64,000 nucleotides of DNA from Streptomyces sp. B21-083 (GTDB taxonomy: Bacteria; Actinomycetota; Actinomycetes; Streptomycetales; Streptomycetaceae), in the NCBI RefSeq assembly GCF_036898825.1, contig NZ_JARUND010000001.1, positions 1,984,001 to 2,048,000 of the forward strand, written 5' to 3'. Every line of letters begins with the position of its first letter. The stretch's first letter is position 1. Made by a program: the position numbers and the translations under genes. The notes under the pieces are model-generated. The model ran no database searches, was not told where the DNA came from, and was given only the letters and a program-made list of their open reading frames with translations. Shown piece after piece: positions 1 through 8,431 of the stretch.

Positions 1-33
1 CAGCGCCACTGGCCGGACGTTCGCGGCTACTGA
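1..33 (+). CDS. 3' end of an upstream gene (partial)
   Basis: The first 33 bases read as a short open tail ending in TGA, with last residues RHWPDVRGY, on the same strand as the hydantoinase-like operon that follows. Ten codons are too few to identify a family. It could be the last codons of an upstream operon member, or chance. Only the reading frame and stop are seen; everything else is inference. Confidence 0.3.
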   Translation, partial: QRHWPDVRGY

Positions 34-74
34 ACGAATTCTGCGCGCAGGGGAGTTGGGCTCGCACACGAACC

Positions 75-101
75 GATCCAGTAGATCCAGTAGACCCAGT
101 A
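75..101 (+). repeat. 9-bp tandem repeat, three copies, before the RBS
   Basis: GATCCAGTA occurs twice and GACCCAGTA once, head to tail at an exact 9-bp period. The Shine-Dalgarno-like AAGGAGG (103-109) follows at once, ten bases before the ATG at 120. The repeat therefore lies in the 5' leader or promoter-proximal DNA of the operon. A similar CCAGT-bearing 9-bp periodicity precedes the carrier/condensation gene at 11781. Confidence 0.8.
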
Positions 102-119
102 GAAGGAGGTGCTCGGACA

Positions 120-2249
120 ATGGCCAGACCCCGCATCCGCGTCGGTATCGACGTGGGCGGAACCTTCACCGACGCCGTGGCCGTGGACGCCACGACCCTC
201 GAACTCCTGGGGCAGGTCAAGGTCCCGACCAGCCACCGTCACGAGGACGGCGTCGCACACGGCATCGTCGAGGCGCTCGGCCGACTCCTGGAACAGACCG
301 GTCGCGCCCCCGCCGACGTCACCTTCCTGGCGCACGGCACGACACAGGCCACCAACGCCCTTCTGGAGGGCGACGTGGCGACGGTCGGCCTGATCGGCAT
401 CGGGTCCGGCCCCTCGGCGGTGTTCACCCGCCGCCTCGCCTCGTTCGCCAAACTCGAACTCACCCCCGGCAAAAGGCTTCCGCTGGTCTACGCCCATGTC
501 TCCGACCCGCACGACGCGGCCGAAGTCCGCCGCGTTGTCGAGCAGTTGCAGGAGCAGGGCGTCCAAGTCCTTGTCGCCAGCCAGCCGTTCAGTGTCGACC
601 GCCCCGAGGGCGAGAGGGCCGCCCTGGACGCGGCAGGGCCGTACGGACTGCCGATGACCGCCGCGCACGAGATCACCTCGTTGTACGGGCTGCACAAGCG
701 CACCCGCACCGCCGTGGTCAACGCGGCGATCCTGCCCCGCATGCTGGCCACCGCCGACCTCGTCGACGCCTCCATCACCAGGGCGGGCGTGACCGCGCCC
801 CTGATGGTGATGCGCTGCGACGGCGGTGTGATGACCCTGGACGAGATGCGCCGCCGGCCGCTGCTGACGGTGCTGTCGGGACCGGCCGCCGGAGTCGCGG
901 GCGCACTGATGGGGGAACGGGTGAGCGAGGGCGTGTTCCTGGAGACCGGGGGCACGTCGACCGACATCAGCGTCGTACGGAGCGGCAAGGTCGCCGTCCG
1001 GCACGCCACCGTCCTCGGGAAGACCTCGTACCTGAACGCCCTCGACGTACGCACCGTCGGCGTCGGCGGTGGCTCCATGGTGCGGATCGGCGACGGCCGG
1101 GTGACGGGAGTCGGTCCGCGCAGCGCCCACATCGCGGGGCTGCCGTACGCCTGCTTCGCCTCCCCCGAGCAACTGCGCGACGCCACCGTGGACACCGTCC
1201 GGCCCCTGGACGGCGACCCCGCCGACTACGCCGTCCTCGACACGACGGAGGGCCGGTTCGCCGTCACCATGACGTGCGCCGCCAATGCCCTCGGCCGCGT
1301 CCCCGAGGGCGACTTCGCCCACTGCGACCCGGAGACCGCGCGCGCCGCGATAGCGCCGCTGGCCGCCGTGCTCGGCACCGACGTCGCGATCGCCGCCACC
1401 CGGATCCTCGACGCGGGCGTCGCCCAGGTGAGGACGGTGTTGGACGCCCTGATCCGCGACTACCGCCTCGACAAGGACGCGGCCGTCCTCGTCGGCGGAG
1501 GGGGCGGTGCCGCGTCCGTCACCCCGCACCTGGCCCGCGCCAGCGGCATGGAGGGCCGGATCGCCCGCCACAACGAGGTCATCAGCCCCATCGGCGTCGC
1601 CCTCGCCCTCGTACGGGAACAGGTGGACCGGATCGTGCCCGGCGCCACGCAGGAGCAGATCCTCGCCGTCCGCGCCGAGGCGGAGCGCGCGGTCGTCGCC
1701 CAGGGCGCCGCCGCCGAGGGCGTCGAGGTCGAGATAACCGTCGACCCGCAGACCAACACCGTGCGGGCGGTCGCGACGGGCGCCACCGAACTGCGCGCCC
1801 AGGACCGGGCCCACCGCGCCGACGACACCGAGCGCCTGCGTGCCGCGGCGGCCAGTCTCAAGGCCGACCCCGCCGTGGTCCACGTCCTGGCGGGCACCGC
1901 CGCCCACACCGTCTACGGCACCGAGACGCGCCACCGGCTACGGCCGACCCGTCGGCCCGTACGGATCGTCGACATGGACGGCGTCGTACGCCATCACGCC
2001 GCCGACGCCCGCGTGGAGACCACCACCGTGGCCAGCGCCCCCGAGGTGCTCGCCCGGCTGGTGGGCGAGTCCACCTCGTACGGCGACGGCGGGGTACGCG
2101 CTCCCGCCCTGCGGTTGCTGCTCGGCTCCCGCATCGCCGACCTGTCCGGCGTCCTCGATCCGCAGCCTCTGCTCGCCCTCGCCCACAGCGAGTTGCGGAC
2201 CCGCGCGGCCGACGAGCCGGTGGTCGCGGTCCTGGAGGCGCGCTCATGA
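120..2249 (+). CDS. hydantoinase/oxoprolinase-family protein (HyuA-like)
   Basis: A 709-residue ASKHA-fold ATPase of the HyuA / 5-oxoprolinase / acetone-carboxylase subunit superfamily. The N-terminal hydantoinase domain opens with GIDVGGTFTDAVAVD (phosphate-1 loop, residues 9-23) and then HGTTQATNALLEG. The second domain has LSGPAAGVAGA and TGGTSTDIS. Family members use ATP to open cyclic amides or activate ketones, but usually act with a HyuB-type partner, and none is visible downstream, so the substrate is unknown. ATG 120 is supported by AAGGAGG. The stop overlaps the next start (ATGA), implying translational coupling to a zincin-like protein and then a permease. Role as an ATP-dependent catabolic enzyme for an imported acid or amide is inference. 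Confidence 0.85.
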   Translation: MARPRIRVGIDVGGTFTDAVAVDATTLELLGQVKVPTSHRHEDGVAHGIVEALGRLLEQTGRAPADVTFLAHGTTQATNALLEGDVATVGLIGIGSGPSAVFTRRLASFAKLELTPGKRLPLVYAHVSDPHDAAEVRRVVEQLQEQGVQVLVASQPFSVDRPEGERAALDAAGPYGLPMTAAHEITSLYGLHKRTRTAVVNAAILPRMLATADLVDASITRAGVTAPLMVMRCDGGVMTLDEMRRRPLLTVLSGPAAGVAGALMGERVSEGVFLETGGTSTDISVVRSGKVAVRHATVLGKTSYLNALDVRTVGVGGGSMVRIGDGRVTGVGPRSAHIAGLPYACFASPEQLRDATVDTVRPLDGDPADYAVLDTTEGRFAVTMTCAANALGRVPEGDFAHCDPETARAAIAPLAAVLGTDVAIAATRILDAGVAQVRTVLDALIRDYRLDKDAAVLVGGGGGAASVTPHLARASGMEGRIARHNEVISPIGVALALVREQVDRIVPGATQEQILAVRAEAERAVVAQGAAAEGVEVEITVDPQTNTVRAVATGATELRAQDRAHRADDTERLRAAAASLKADPAVVHVLAGTAAHTVYGTETRHRLRPTRRPVRIVDMDGVVRHHAADARVETTTVASAPEVLARLVGESTSYGDGGVRAPALRLLLGSRIADLSGVLDPQPLLALAHSELRTRAADEPVVAVLEARS

Positions 2250-2860
2250 CGGCCACATCGAACGAACTCGTCCATAAAGACAGCGAGTTGACGGACCCAG
2301 CCTCCGTCGGCGACATCGAATGGGCTGTCCGACTGCTGGCCGCCACGCCCACCCACGAGGGCCGTGACCGCGAGCTGCTGCGCCAATGGGCCCTTGACGC
2401 CGACGAGTTCGGGTCCCGCCTCGTCCCCGTGCCGTCCACCGCGCGTGTGGTCGAGCGGGACGACGGCGTGCAGCGGATGCTCCTCGCCCGCTACACGTCA
2501 CGGCCCCCGACGGTCGAGCTCTACACCGACACGCTCGCCCTCGCCGAGGAGTTGGTCGACGCGCGTGGCTGGCGGGCCTGGTACCCGCCGGGCTCGGTGC
2601 GCGCCGCCGCGCTCGCGCACGAGGCCGCACATGCCCACCTCCACCACGGCCCGGAGAAGGCCGCGCTCAAACAGGCACTCGGGCACACCGTGCTGCGCCT
2701 CGGACGTCACCGCGTGTACGGCCATGTCGCCGGTGCCGAAGAGGTCGCCGCCCATGCCTACGCCAGAACCGTCTGCGGGCTCGGCCGCAGCCCCCTGCTC
2801 CTCACCGCCGCGCTGCGTGACGCGCTCACCCGGCCCGGCAGAGAGAGAAGAGAGAACTGA
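2246..2860 (+). CDS. unknown protein with HExxH zincin-like motif
   Basis: A 204-residue soluble protein that I cannot assign to a named family. Residues 125-129 are HEAAH, followed about 36 residues later by EEVAAHAYA (165-173). HExxH plus a downstream Glu in an ExxA context is the layout of gluzincin-type zinc peptidases and of ImmA/IrrE-like domains. The extra His residues around it (HAHLHH) would also suit metal binding. No signal peptide or membrane segment is seen. The ATG overlaps the stop of the hydantoinase-like gene by four bases, and the permease starts four bases after its stop, so it belongs to this operon. Metallopeptidase activity is a hypothesis from the motif alone. Confidence 0.7.
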   Translation: MTATSNELVHKDSELTDPASVGDIEWAVRLLAATPTHEGRDRELLRQWALDADEFGSRLVPVPSTARVVERDDGVQRMLLARYTSRPPTVELYTDTLALAEELVDARGWRAWYPPGSVRAAALAHEAAHAHLHHGPEKAALKQALGHTVLRLGRHRVYGHVAGAEEVAAHAYARTVCGLGRSPLLLTAALRDALTRPGRERREN

Positions 2861-2863
2861 CCC

Positions 2864-4144
2864 ATGGGCGTCGTCATCCTCCTCGTCATGGCCGCCGGCG
2901 TCGGCCTGATGCTCACCCGCAGGCTCCCCACCGCCTTCGCGCTGGTGCTGCTCGCCGTCGTCATCGCGTTCCTCGCCGGGGCACCGCTCACCGGCGAGAA
3001 CAGCGTGCTGGACACGGTTCTCCAGGAGGGCGCGCCGACCCTGGCCGCCACCATGATCGCGATCATTCTGGGCTCCTGGCTGGGCAGACTGCTCGACGAG
3101 ACCGGTATCGCGGGCACACTCGTCCGCAAGATCGTCGAGTTCGGCGGTGACCGCCCGACCGTGGTCGCCCTCGGCGTCCTCGCCGTGTCCGCGCTCGTAG
3201 GTACGGTGACCAGCTCGGCACCCGCCGCGATGCTCGCCGGCATCATCGGCATCCCCGCGATGATCGCCGTCGGCGTACCCAAGGTGACGGCGGCGGGCAC
3301 GGTGCTGATGGGTATCGCCGTGGGCGTGCCCTTCGAGCTGCCGTTGTGGCAGTTCTTCTCCACCGCACTGGAGCTGCCGGTCCCGACCGTGCGCGACTTC
3401 ATGGTGAAGCTGTTCCCCTTCGCGCTGGTCGCCGCCCTCGTGTTCGTCCTCGTCGAGACGCGCCGGCGGGGCACCGAGCACGCCTGGTCGCTCAAGTCCG
3501 TCGACCCGCGGCCTCGTTCACGTCGCGAGGAGTTGGGCGACGCGCCCTGGTACGCGCTGCTCGCCCCGGCGGTCCCGCTCGTCCTGGCTCTGGGCTTCGA
3601 ACTGGCCGTCGTCCCCTCGCTGTTGGCGGGCGTCTTGTACACGCTGGTCACCACGACCCGGCCCCGGGAGATGAACAAGCGGCTGCTGCGCACGCTTTAC
3701 GGCGGCTTCGAGGTCGCCGCTCCGCCGCTCGTCCTGTTCGTCGCCATCGGCGTCCTGCTCACCGCCGTGAAGCTGCCTGGTGCCGTGGACGCGCTCGAAC
3801 CGCTCGTCAGGGCCGTCAGTCCGCAGAACCCCGTGGTGTTCGTTTTCGTCTTCACCCTCCTCGTCCCGCTGTGCCTCTACCGCGGCCCCCTCAACGTTTT
3901 CGGCCTGGGCGCGGGCATCGCGGGCGTCCTCATCGCCACCGGCATCTATCCGGCGGCCGTCGTCCTCGGCATGGCCACCTCGTACAACCAGGTCTTCGGC
4001 GTCGCCGACCCCACCAGCACTCAGACCGTGTGGAGCGCCCAGTACGCGGGCGTCACTCCACAACAGGTCATGGTGCGCACCCTGCCGTACGTCTGGGCGG
4101 TCGCCCTCGGCGGCCTGTGCGTCACGGCGGCCGCTCACCTCTGA
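2864..4144 (+). CDS. ion-transporter (GntP/DctM-like) superfamily permease
   Basis: A 426-residue, very hydrophobic protein with about 11-12 predicted membrane segments and small polar loops. It starts with a helix at residues 1-33 and has repeated Gly/Pro-rich re-entrant stretches (SSAPAAMLAGIIGIP near 120; YRGPLNVFGLGAGIAG near 343) typical of the IT superfamily, which covers gluconate (GntP), C4-dicarboxylate and citrate/anion permeases. The gene follows the zincin-like gene by 3 nt, so it is probably the uptake system for the substrate processed by the hydantoinase-like enzyme. The exact substrate cannot be read from sequence. The start ATG is preceded by a purine-rich GAGAGAAGAGAG tract. 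Confidence 0.75.
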   Translation: MGVVILLVMAAGVGLMLTRRLPTAFALVLLAVVIAFLAGAPLTGENSVLDTVLQEGAPTLAATMIAIILGSWLGRLLDETGIAGTLVRKIVEFGGDRPTVVALGVLAVSALVGTVTSSAPAAMLAGIIGIPAMIAVGVPKVTAAGTVLMGIAVGVPFELPLWQFFSTALELPVPTVRDFMVKLFPFALVAALVFVLVETRRRGTEHAWSLKSVDPRPRSRREELGDAPWYALLAPAVPLVLALGFELAVVPSLLAGVLYTLVTTTRPREMNKRLLRTLYGGFEVAAPPLVLFVAIGVLLTAVKLPGAVDALEPLVRAVSPQNPVVFVFVFTLLVPLCLYRGPLNVFGLGAGIAGVLIATGIYPAAVVLGMATSYNQVFGVADPTSTQTVWSAQYAGVTPQQVMVRTLPYVWAVALGGLCVTAAAHL

Positions 4145-4210
4145 CCCGACGGACACCTCCGAACCCGATCGACACCCTCTCACCCGACAGACACCTCATG
4201 ACCCGACAGA
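4144..4210 (+). repeat. 19-bp tandem repeat, about 3.5 copies
   Basis: Unit starts fall at 4144, 4163, 4182 and 4201, exactly 19 bp apart. The consensus is ACCCGACNGACACCTCNNN; the last unit stops after ACCCGACAGA. The array fills nearly the whole gap between the permease stop and the exported GH43-like gene. Confidence 0.85.
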
Positions 4211-4232
4211 TTCGCTGTCAATGGAGTCCCCC

Positions 4233-5234
4233 ATGCACGAGCATCACCTCGACCGGCGCCTCTTCCTGCGTGCCGGCGCCGCCACCGGAGCCGCTCTCAC
4301 CGTCGGGACGGCCGTGGGAGCGCAGCCCGCGACCGCCGCACCCGGCGGATTCCCCAACTACACATACCAGCGAACGCTGCTGACGGCGTCTCAGCTCAAG
4401 TACAACCCCACCGGCGAGATCATCTTTCCCTGCATCAGGGGCGTCTACGACAAGCTGAGCGACCCTCTCGGGCGGTACTACCTCTACTACGCGCCGCACG
4501 ACGCGCCCGGTGGCATCTGCCTGGCCTACGGCGACTCGCTGGAGGGTCCGTTCACGGAGTACCCGTCGAACCCGATCGTCTCCAACAAGTGGTCACCGCA
4601 CTACTCCGTCAGCCATGTCTCGTCGCCCCACGTACTGTGGAACGCGGACGCCAAGGAGTTGTGGCTGTACTTCCACGGGGAGAACACCACAACCCGCCTG
4701 GCCCGCTCGTCCGACGGGATCCACTTCACGTACGACAAGGTCGTGCTGTCGACGTCGATGCTGCCGGCAGGCACCACGGAGACGTCGTACGCCCGGGTCT
4801 TCCGCCACGACCTGCCCTCGCGAGGCGCTCGCTACGTGATGGTCTTCATGACCAACAACACCACCAACCACCGTGACATCCACTGGGGTTGGTCCGCCGA
4901 CGCCCGCACCTGGACCTTCGACCAGGAGCCGCTGATCCGGCACGGCGATGTCGACGCCGTCAACGTCGGCGGCGCGCACCTTCTCCACCGCGACAACAGC
5001 ACCTACGTCGTCTACAACAAGGACAAGTCGAGCGGCGGCGACATCATGATCACCGAGGTCGGCAACGACTTCAGCAAGCGCACCCATCTCGGTGTCTTCT
5101 ACAACTCCCGCAGCGCGTCCCCCGAGGACGGGCGCGCAGCGGCGCCTTCCTTCGGCACCGACGGCGGCGTCCCGTACATGATCTACGAGGCCGGAGAGCG
5201 GCTCTCGGGATCCATCGCCGTGGCCCGGGGCTGA
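4233..5234 (+). CDS. Tat-exported GH43-like five-bladed propeller protein
   Basis: A 333-residue secreted protein. The N-terminus carries a twin-arginine signal (RRLFLRAG) followed by an Ala-rich core ending near AQPATAAPGG. The mature part has repeated short motifs such as YYLYYAPHD, HVLWNADAKELWLYFHG and SSDGIHFTYD, typical of GH43/GH117-like beta-propellers that act on plant or algal glycans. The catalytic acidic residues were not assigned, so enzyme activity is likely but unproven. ATG 4233 is preferred over the in-frame ATG 4221 because GGAG (4223-4226) sits six bases upstream of it. It is the last gene of the hydantoinase/permease operon or transcribed through the 19-bp repeats; a strong hairpin follows. 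Confidence 0.7.
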   Translation: MHEHHLDRRLFLRAGAATGAALTVGTAVGAQPATAAPGGFPNYTYQRTLLTASQLKYNPTGEIIFPCIRGVYDKLSDPLGRYYLYYAPHDAPGGICLAYGDSLEGPFTEYPSNPIVSNKWSPHYSVSHVSSPHVLWNADAKELWLYFHGENTTTRLARSSDGIHFTYDKVVLSTSMLPAGTTETSYARVFRHDLPSRGARYVMVFMTNNTTNHRDIHWGWSADARTWTFDQEPLIRHGDVDAVNVGGAHLLHRDNSTYVVYNKDKSSGGDIMITEVGNDFSKRTHLGVFYNSRSASPEDGRAAAPSFGTDGGVPYMIYEAGERLSGSIAVARG

Positions 5235-5257
5235 CCGGCGCGCCGACTCCCCGATGA

Positions 5258-5282
5258 CGACGTGCCGCGAGGCGGCACGTCG
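5258..5282 (+). terminator. perfect 11-bp hairpin, 3-nt loop
   Basis: CGACGTGCCGC and its exact complement flank the loop GAG, starting 23 bases after the GH43-like stop. No T-run follows, as is usual for Streptomyces terminators. The position at the end of the operon supports a terminator role. Confidence 0.75.
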
Positions 5283-5458
5283 ACGAACTGCCGTCCGCAG
5301 CAGATGTGTCGCTGTTTCACGGTTGTGCGACAGCGGTGTCCCGAAGGACAGACGGACGTGACCCCGGAGCCCCATGGCTCCTCTTACCCGACGCAAGATC
5401 CGGAAGCCGGCGGAAACGCCGCCGGTCTTCCCTTCCCCCTTGGAAGGAACCACCCCTG

Positions 5459-6049
5459 ATGAACCGCCACCTGCGCAAGGCCGTTTTCGCCACCGCCGCG
5501 ATCACCGCCGGGCTGCTGATGACGGCGTGCCAGAACGGCACCGACAACAGCTCGTCCGGCTCGTCCGACAACAGCGCATCGGACAAGCCGTCGGCCTCCC
5601 AGTCCTCGACGAGCGTCGGCTCCGATCCCAGTTCCACTCCCGGCTCCGACTCCAGCCCCGGCTCCGACACCGACGCCACCCCCGCTCCCGTCTCCGACAC
5701 CGACTCCAGCCCCGCTCAGGGCTCAGGCTCCGACACCCGCGACACCGCCATCGAGGGCATCAACAAGGGCAAGGGTGTCAACGGCACCTGGTTCGGCAAT
5801 GTCTCCTACCTGGCGCCGGGCAAGTACACCGTCTCCGACTCGAAGGGCACCGAGCAGGAGTTCCTCGTCGCCGAAGACACCAAGATCATCGGCTACGACG
5901 ACATCTGTGAGGCCGTGAACACCGGACCGGGCGGCGAGGGCGGCGTCGAGTGCACCGAGGCCCAGCTGGAGAAGGCCGCCAAGGCGGGCGTCAGCGCCAA
6001 GGTCGTCATCAGCAACGGCATCGCGACCACCATCACCGACGACCACTGA
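5459..6049 (+). CDS. Ser/Asp-rich lipoprotein, function unknown
   Basis: A 196-residue lipoprotein. The signal peptide ends with the lipobox LMTAC (Cys24). Residues about 28-95 form a low-complexity Ser/Asp/Gly linker with repeated GSDSSP-like units, which would hold the C-terminal domain away from the membrane. The folded part (about 98-196) contains GINKGKGVNGTWFGNVSYL and VAEDTKIIGYDDIC, with two Cys (DIC and VEC) that may form a disulfide. The compact small domain resembles Streptomyces secreted proteins of unknown role; I do not recognise an enzyme. ATG 5459 follows TTGGAAGGA at a good spacing. It is flanked by hairpins on both sides, so it is probably monocistronic. Confidence 0.75.
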   Translation: MNRHLRKAVFATAAITAGLLMTACQNGTDNSSSGSSDNSASDKPSASQSSTSVGSDPSSTPGSDSSPGSDTDATPAPVSDTDSSPAQGSGSDTRDTAIEGINKGKGVNGTWFGNVSYLAPGKYTVSDSKGTEQEFLVAEDTKIIGYDDICEAVNTGPGGEGGVECTEAQLEKAAKAGVSAKVVISNGIATTITDDH

Positions 6050-6070
6050 TCCACACCGCACGGGGAGTCA

Positions 6071-6105
6071 CGGTGGGCCGGGCCGCGCGAGGCGCCGGCC
6101 CACCG
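6071..6105 (+). terminator. 11-bp stem hairpin after lipoprotein gene
   Basis: CGGTGGGCCGG and CCGGCCCACCG pair perfectly around a 13-nt loop, 21 bases after the lipoprotein stop. The rest of the gap to 6307 shows no gene. Confidence 0.7.
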
Positions 6106-6307
6106 GGCGGGTCGCCGACCGGGTGACGACGCGCGCCGCCTGCCCCGGTTCGAAGGGGTCGCCCGACCGGCGACCTCTTCGGATCGTCGAGCCCGGCTCC
6201 TCAAGCTGGGCAACCGTGGGGGGCGGCAGAAGCAGGACACCCTGCGGGGAGCGGGCGCGTCCGTTTCCTTCAAGACCGGGCATCGGCGCAGCGCCTAACG
6301 TGGCCGT

Positions 6308-6769
6308 ATGACCTCACACCCGACACCTCACCCGGCGCCGCGCCCCACCCCCCGGTTCGACGCCGTCGGCATCGTCACCGCCGACCTCGCCGCCTCCGTC
6401 GCGTTCTACCGCCGGCTGGGGCTCGACTTCCCCGAGGGGGCCGAGAAGCAGCCGCATGTCGAGGCCGAACTCCCGGGCGGGCTACGTCTGTTGCTCGACA
6501 CCGAGGAGACCGTCCGCTCCCTCCACCCCGGGTGGCGACCCCCGAGCGGCGGCGGCCGGATCGGGCTGGCGATGCTGTGTGGCTCGGCCGCCGAAGTGGA
6601 CTCCCTTCACGAGGAGTTGGTGGGCGCGGGATACCGGAGCGAGCTGAAACCCTGGGACGCCGTTTGGGGACAGCGGTACGCGTGTGTGCTCGACCCCGAC
6701 GGCAACGGCGTCGACCTGTTCGCACCACTGCCCTCAGCCGCCCCCTCAGCTGCCCCCGCCGCCGAGTAG
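6308..6769 (+). CDS. VOC/glyoxalase-family protein
   Basis: A 153-residue vicinal-oxygen-chelate superfamily protein. It has one beta-alpha-beta-beta-beta module beginning VGIVTADLAASVAFYRRLGLDF (about 16-37) and a second ending in YACVLDPDGNGVDLFAPL, the classic C-terminal signature with D-P-D-G-N. Members include glyoxalases, dioxygenases and antibiotic-binding proteins (bleomycin or fosfomycin resistance), and the exact reaction cannot be told. The 3' end overlaps the convergent AraC-type gene by 24 nt, so the two transcripts are antisense at their ends and may be jointly controlled. Confidence 0.85.
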   Translation: MTSHPTPHPAPRPTPRFDAVGIVTADLAASVAFYRRLGLDFPEGAEKQPHVEAELPGGLRLLLDTEETVRSLHPGWRPPSGGGRIGLAMLCGSAAEVDSLHEELVGAGYRSELKPWDAVWGQRYACVLDPDGNGVDLFAPLPSAAPSAAPAAE

Positions 6770-7441
6770 CCTCCGGAGCGGCATTCCCGTCAACTCCCGC
6801 ACATCCCGGGCGAGGTGGGCCTGGTCGGCGTACCCCGCGAGAGTCGCCGTCTCAGCGTAGGGGACTCCCTTCCGGGCCAGCGCCAGTGCCCGCTGGAGGC
6901 GGAGGATACGGGCCAGCGTCTTGGGGCCGTAGCCGAAGGCGGTCAGGGAACGGCGGTGCAACTGCCGGGTGCTCAGGCCCAGTTCGTCGGCCGTACGTCC
7001 CACCGGGCGGCCCGCCCGCAGGGCCTCGACCAAACCGGTCAGCAGCGGGTCGGGCGGGGGTGTCCGAGCCGCCCTGCGCAGAGCCAGCTCTTCGAGTGCC
7101 GTCGCCGGATCGGGCGCCGCGTCGACGCGTACCCTCAGGCGTCCCACCTCGACGGCTCCCCACAGGTGGGTCAACCCAACTCGCCGGTCCCGGAGTTCGT
7201 ACGCGGGCACGCCCAGCAGCGCCGGCGCCGTGCCGGGGTGGAAGCGGACGCCCACCCAGTGCGCGGGGGCGCCTTCGGGAACGTACGGGCGGGTGTCGGG
7301 CCCCGCGACCAACAGCCGGCCCTCGCTCCACAGCAGGTCCATACAGCCGTCGGGCAGAACGGGCCGCACAACGCCGGACCGGGCCGGGGCGTTCGACCAC
7401 ACCATCGCGCCCGGCAGCCGGGAGGCCCGTTCCTCGTACAC
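6746..7441 (-). CDS. AraC-family transcriptional regulator
   Basis: About 231 residues from the GTG at 7441. The N-terminal sensing domain starts YEERASRLPGAMVW and includes VLPDGCMDLLWSEGRLLVAGPDT, the pattern of DUF6597-type AraC regulators. The C-terminal part has the two helix-turn-helix motifs, ADELGLSTRQLHRRSLTAFGYGPKTLARILRLQRAL and AETATLAGYADQAHLARDVRELTG. Length fits the family. The reading frame stays open further upstream, but the family start lies at VYEERAS; ATG 7405 is an alternative. It converges on and overlaps the VOC gene by 24 nt. The ligand is unknown. Confidence 0.82.
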   Translation of the reverse strand: MYEERASRLPGAMVWSNAPARSGVVRPVLPDGCMDLLWSEGRLLVAGPDTRPYVPEGAPAHWVGVRFHPGTAPALLGVPAYELRDRRVGLTHLWGAVEVGRLRVRVDAAPDPATALEELALRRAARTPPPDPLLTGLVEALRAGRPVGRTADELGLSTRQLHRRSLTAFGYGPKTLARILRLQRALALARKGVPYAETATLAGYADQAHLARDVRELTGMPLRRLLGGGGS

Positions 7442-7982
7442 ACGCAAAAGGCTACGCCGCCCAGCGGTGACGGCCCGCAGGGCCGGCCGGGGCGTGGAGC
7501 CCGGGCTCGCCGTCCACCGCCGCCATCGCGAAGGCGCCCTCGCGTCGACAGCGTGACCTGTCCGACTTGGCAGCCCGACTGAGTACCTTGTCCGACCCCC
7601 GCGACCGCCGTGGACGCCGCTACACCGCCGTGCTCGTGCCCGTGCTCGTCGGCCGCGAACGAGCTGATCCCGACGTCGCGCCGTACACCGTAGTCGATCA
7701 GGAGCAGGCGTTCGCGGAGCTCGGCCGGGTGGTGCCGAGGCGTTCCCAGAGGCCAACAAGATGCGTGTGCGCCCCCAGGGCAGTGGCCAGAGCCGGCGCG
7801 TGATGCTCGGGGTGTGTGTCCGTCGAAGGTCAGCCGGACGGACAGCGTCGACACGGTCAGCGGACAGTGGACGGGCGGCTCAGCTCGCCCCGTTGGGATT
7901 CGTCATGACCGCAAGCGTGACCGGTGAAGGCCCATCGGCACCGTCGCGGCCTGGACCCCTGGAGTGCGCCCTGCGTCCGGGT
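7442..7982. other. 541-bp gap with no intact gene
   Basis: No reading frame here has a convincing start, RBS and family signature. The plus strand around 7567-7700 keeps a transposase-like fragment, described separately. The rest looks like decayed or regulatory DNA for the divergently oriented neighbours. Confidence 0.55.
7567..7803 (+). pseudogene. possible ISAs1-type transposase N-terminal remnant
   Basis: The frame reads LSTLSDPRDRRGRRYTAVLVPVLV near its start. This resembles the N-terminal DPRxxRGxRY motif followed by a hydrophobic helix in ISAs1/H-repeat transposases. After about 25 residues the similarity ends; there is no catalytic DDE region and no inverted repeats were found. It is best seen as an old fragment, or chance similarity. 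Motif recognition is the only support. Confidence 0.25.
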
Positions 7983-8339
7983 TCAGCTCGACAGCAGGGC
8001 GATGGCGATGACCACCGCGAGCATCAGCACCACGCAGCCGCAGGTGGTCAGCGCGTCGCGCCGGGCGCCCCTGGCTCCCTCCTCGGTGTCCGCCCGCCAG
8101 AACGGGTCGAGGACCACCTCGCCGGACTCAAGTGCCGCCACCACCCGCTGGACCTCCGCGTAGGAGTACACCGTGTAGGTGGTCGCGCCCAAGGTTCCGT
8201 AACCCCGCAGCTCTTTGGTCCCCACCCCGTGGGCGGAGGCCACCTGCGGCACATACTTCCGTCTGACCGTCCAGAGAGCGGCGGCCCTGTCGGCCTTCAC
8301 CCAGCTGAGGCCCGGGGGCGGCACTTCCGGCGTGGTCAT
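7983..8339 (-). CDS. small tail-anchored protein, unknown function
   Basis: A 118-residue protein. The soluble part (about 10-70) contains VKADRAAALWTVRRKYVPQVASAHGVGTKELRGYGTLG and a VYSYAEVQRVV segment, rich in basic residues. The last 20 residues (CGCVVLMLAVVIAIALLSS) form one membrane helix, giving a C-terminal tail anchor with the bulk in the cytoplasm. I do not recognise a characterised family. The ATG at 8339 follows GGTGGGC; an in-frame ATG nine bases upstream (8348) is an alternative. It lies downstream of the DinB-like gene on the same strand. Confidence 0.65.
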   Translation of the reverse strand: MTTPEVPPPGLSWVKADRAAALWTVRRKYVPQVASAHGVGTKELRGYGTLGATTYTVYSYAEVQRVVAALESGEVVLDPFWRADTEEGARGARRDALTTCGCVVLMLAVVIAIALLSS

Positions 8340-8431
8340 GCCCACCATGGTGCCGCTGAGGGCGGCACGGGACAAGACGTCACCAGCCAGCGGATCGCGG
8401 GGTCTCTCGTCACTGGACCAGCATCCGGAAT

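Noticed and set aside
27..1934. Long minus-strand frame opposite the hydantoinase-like gene
   Set aside because: Shadow of a motif-bearing gene; composition is Gly/Arg/Val-rich with no family pattern.
6140..6215. tRNA-like T-arm (GGTTCGAA) before the VOC gene
   Set aside because: No acceptor, anticodon or D-arm can be folded around it on either strand.
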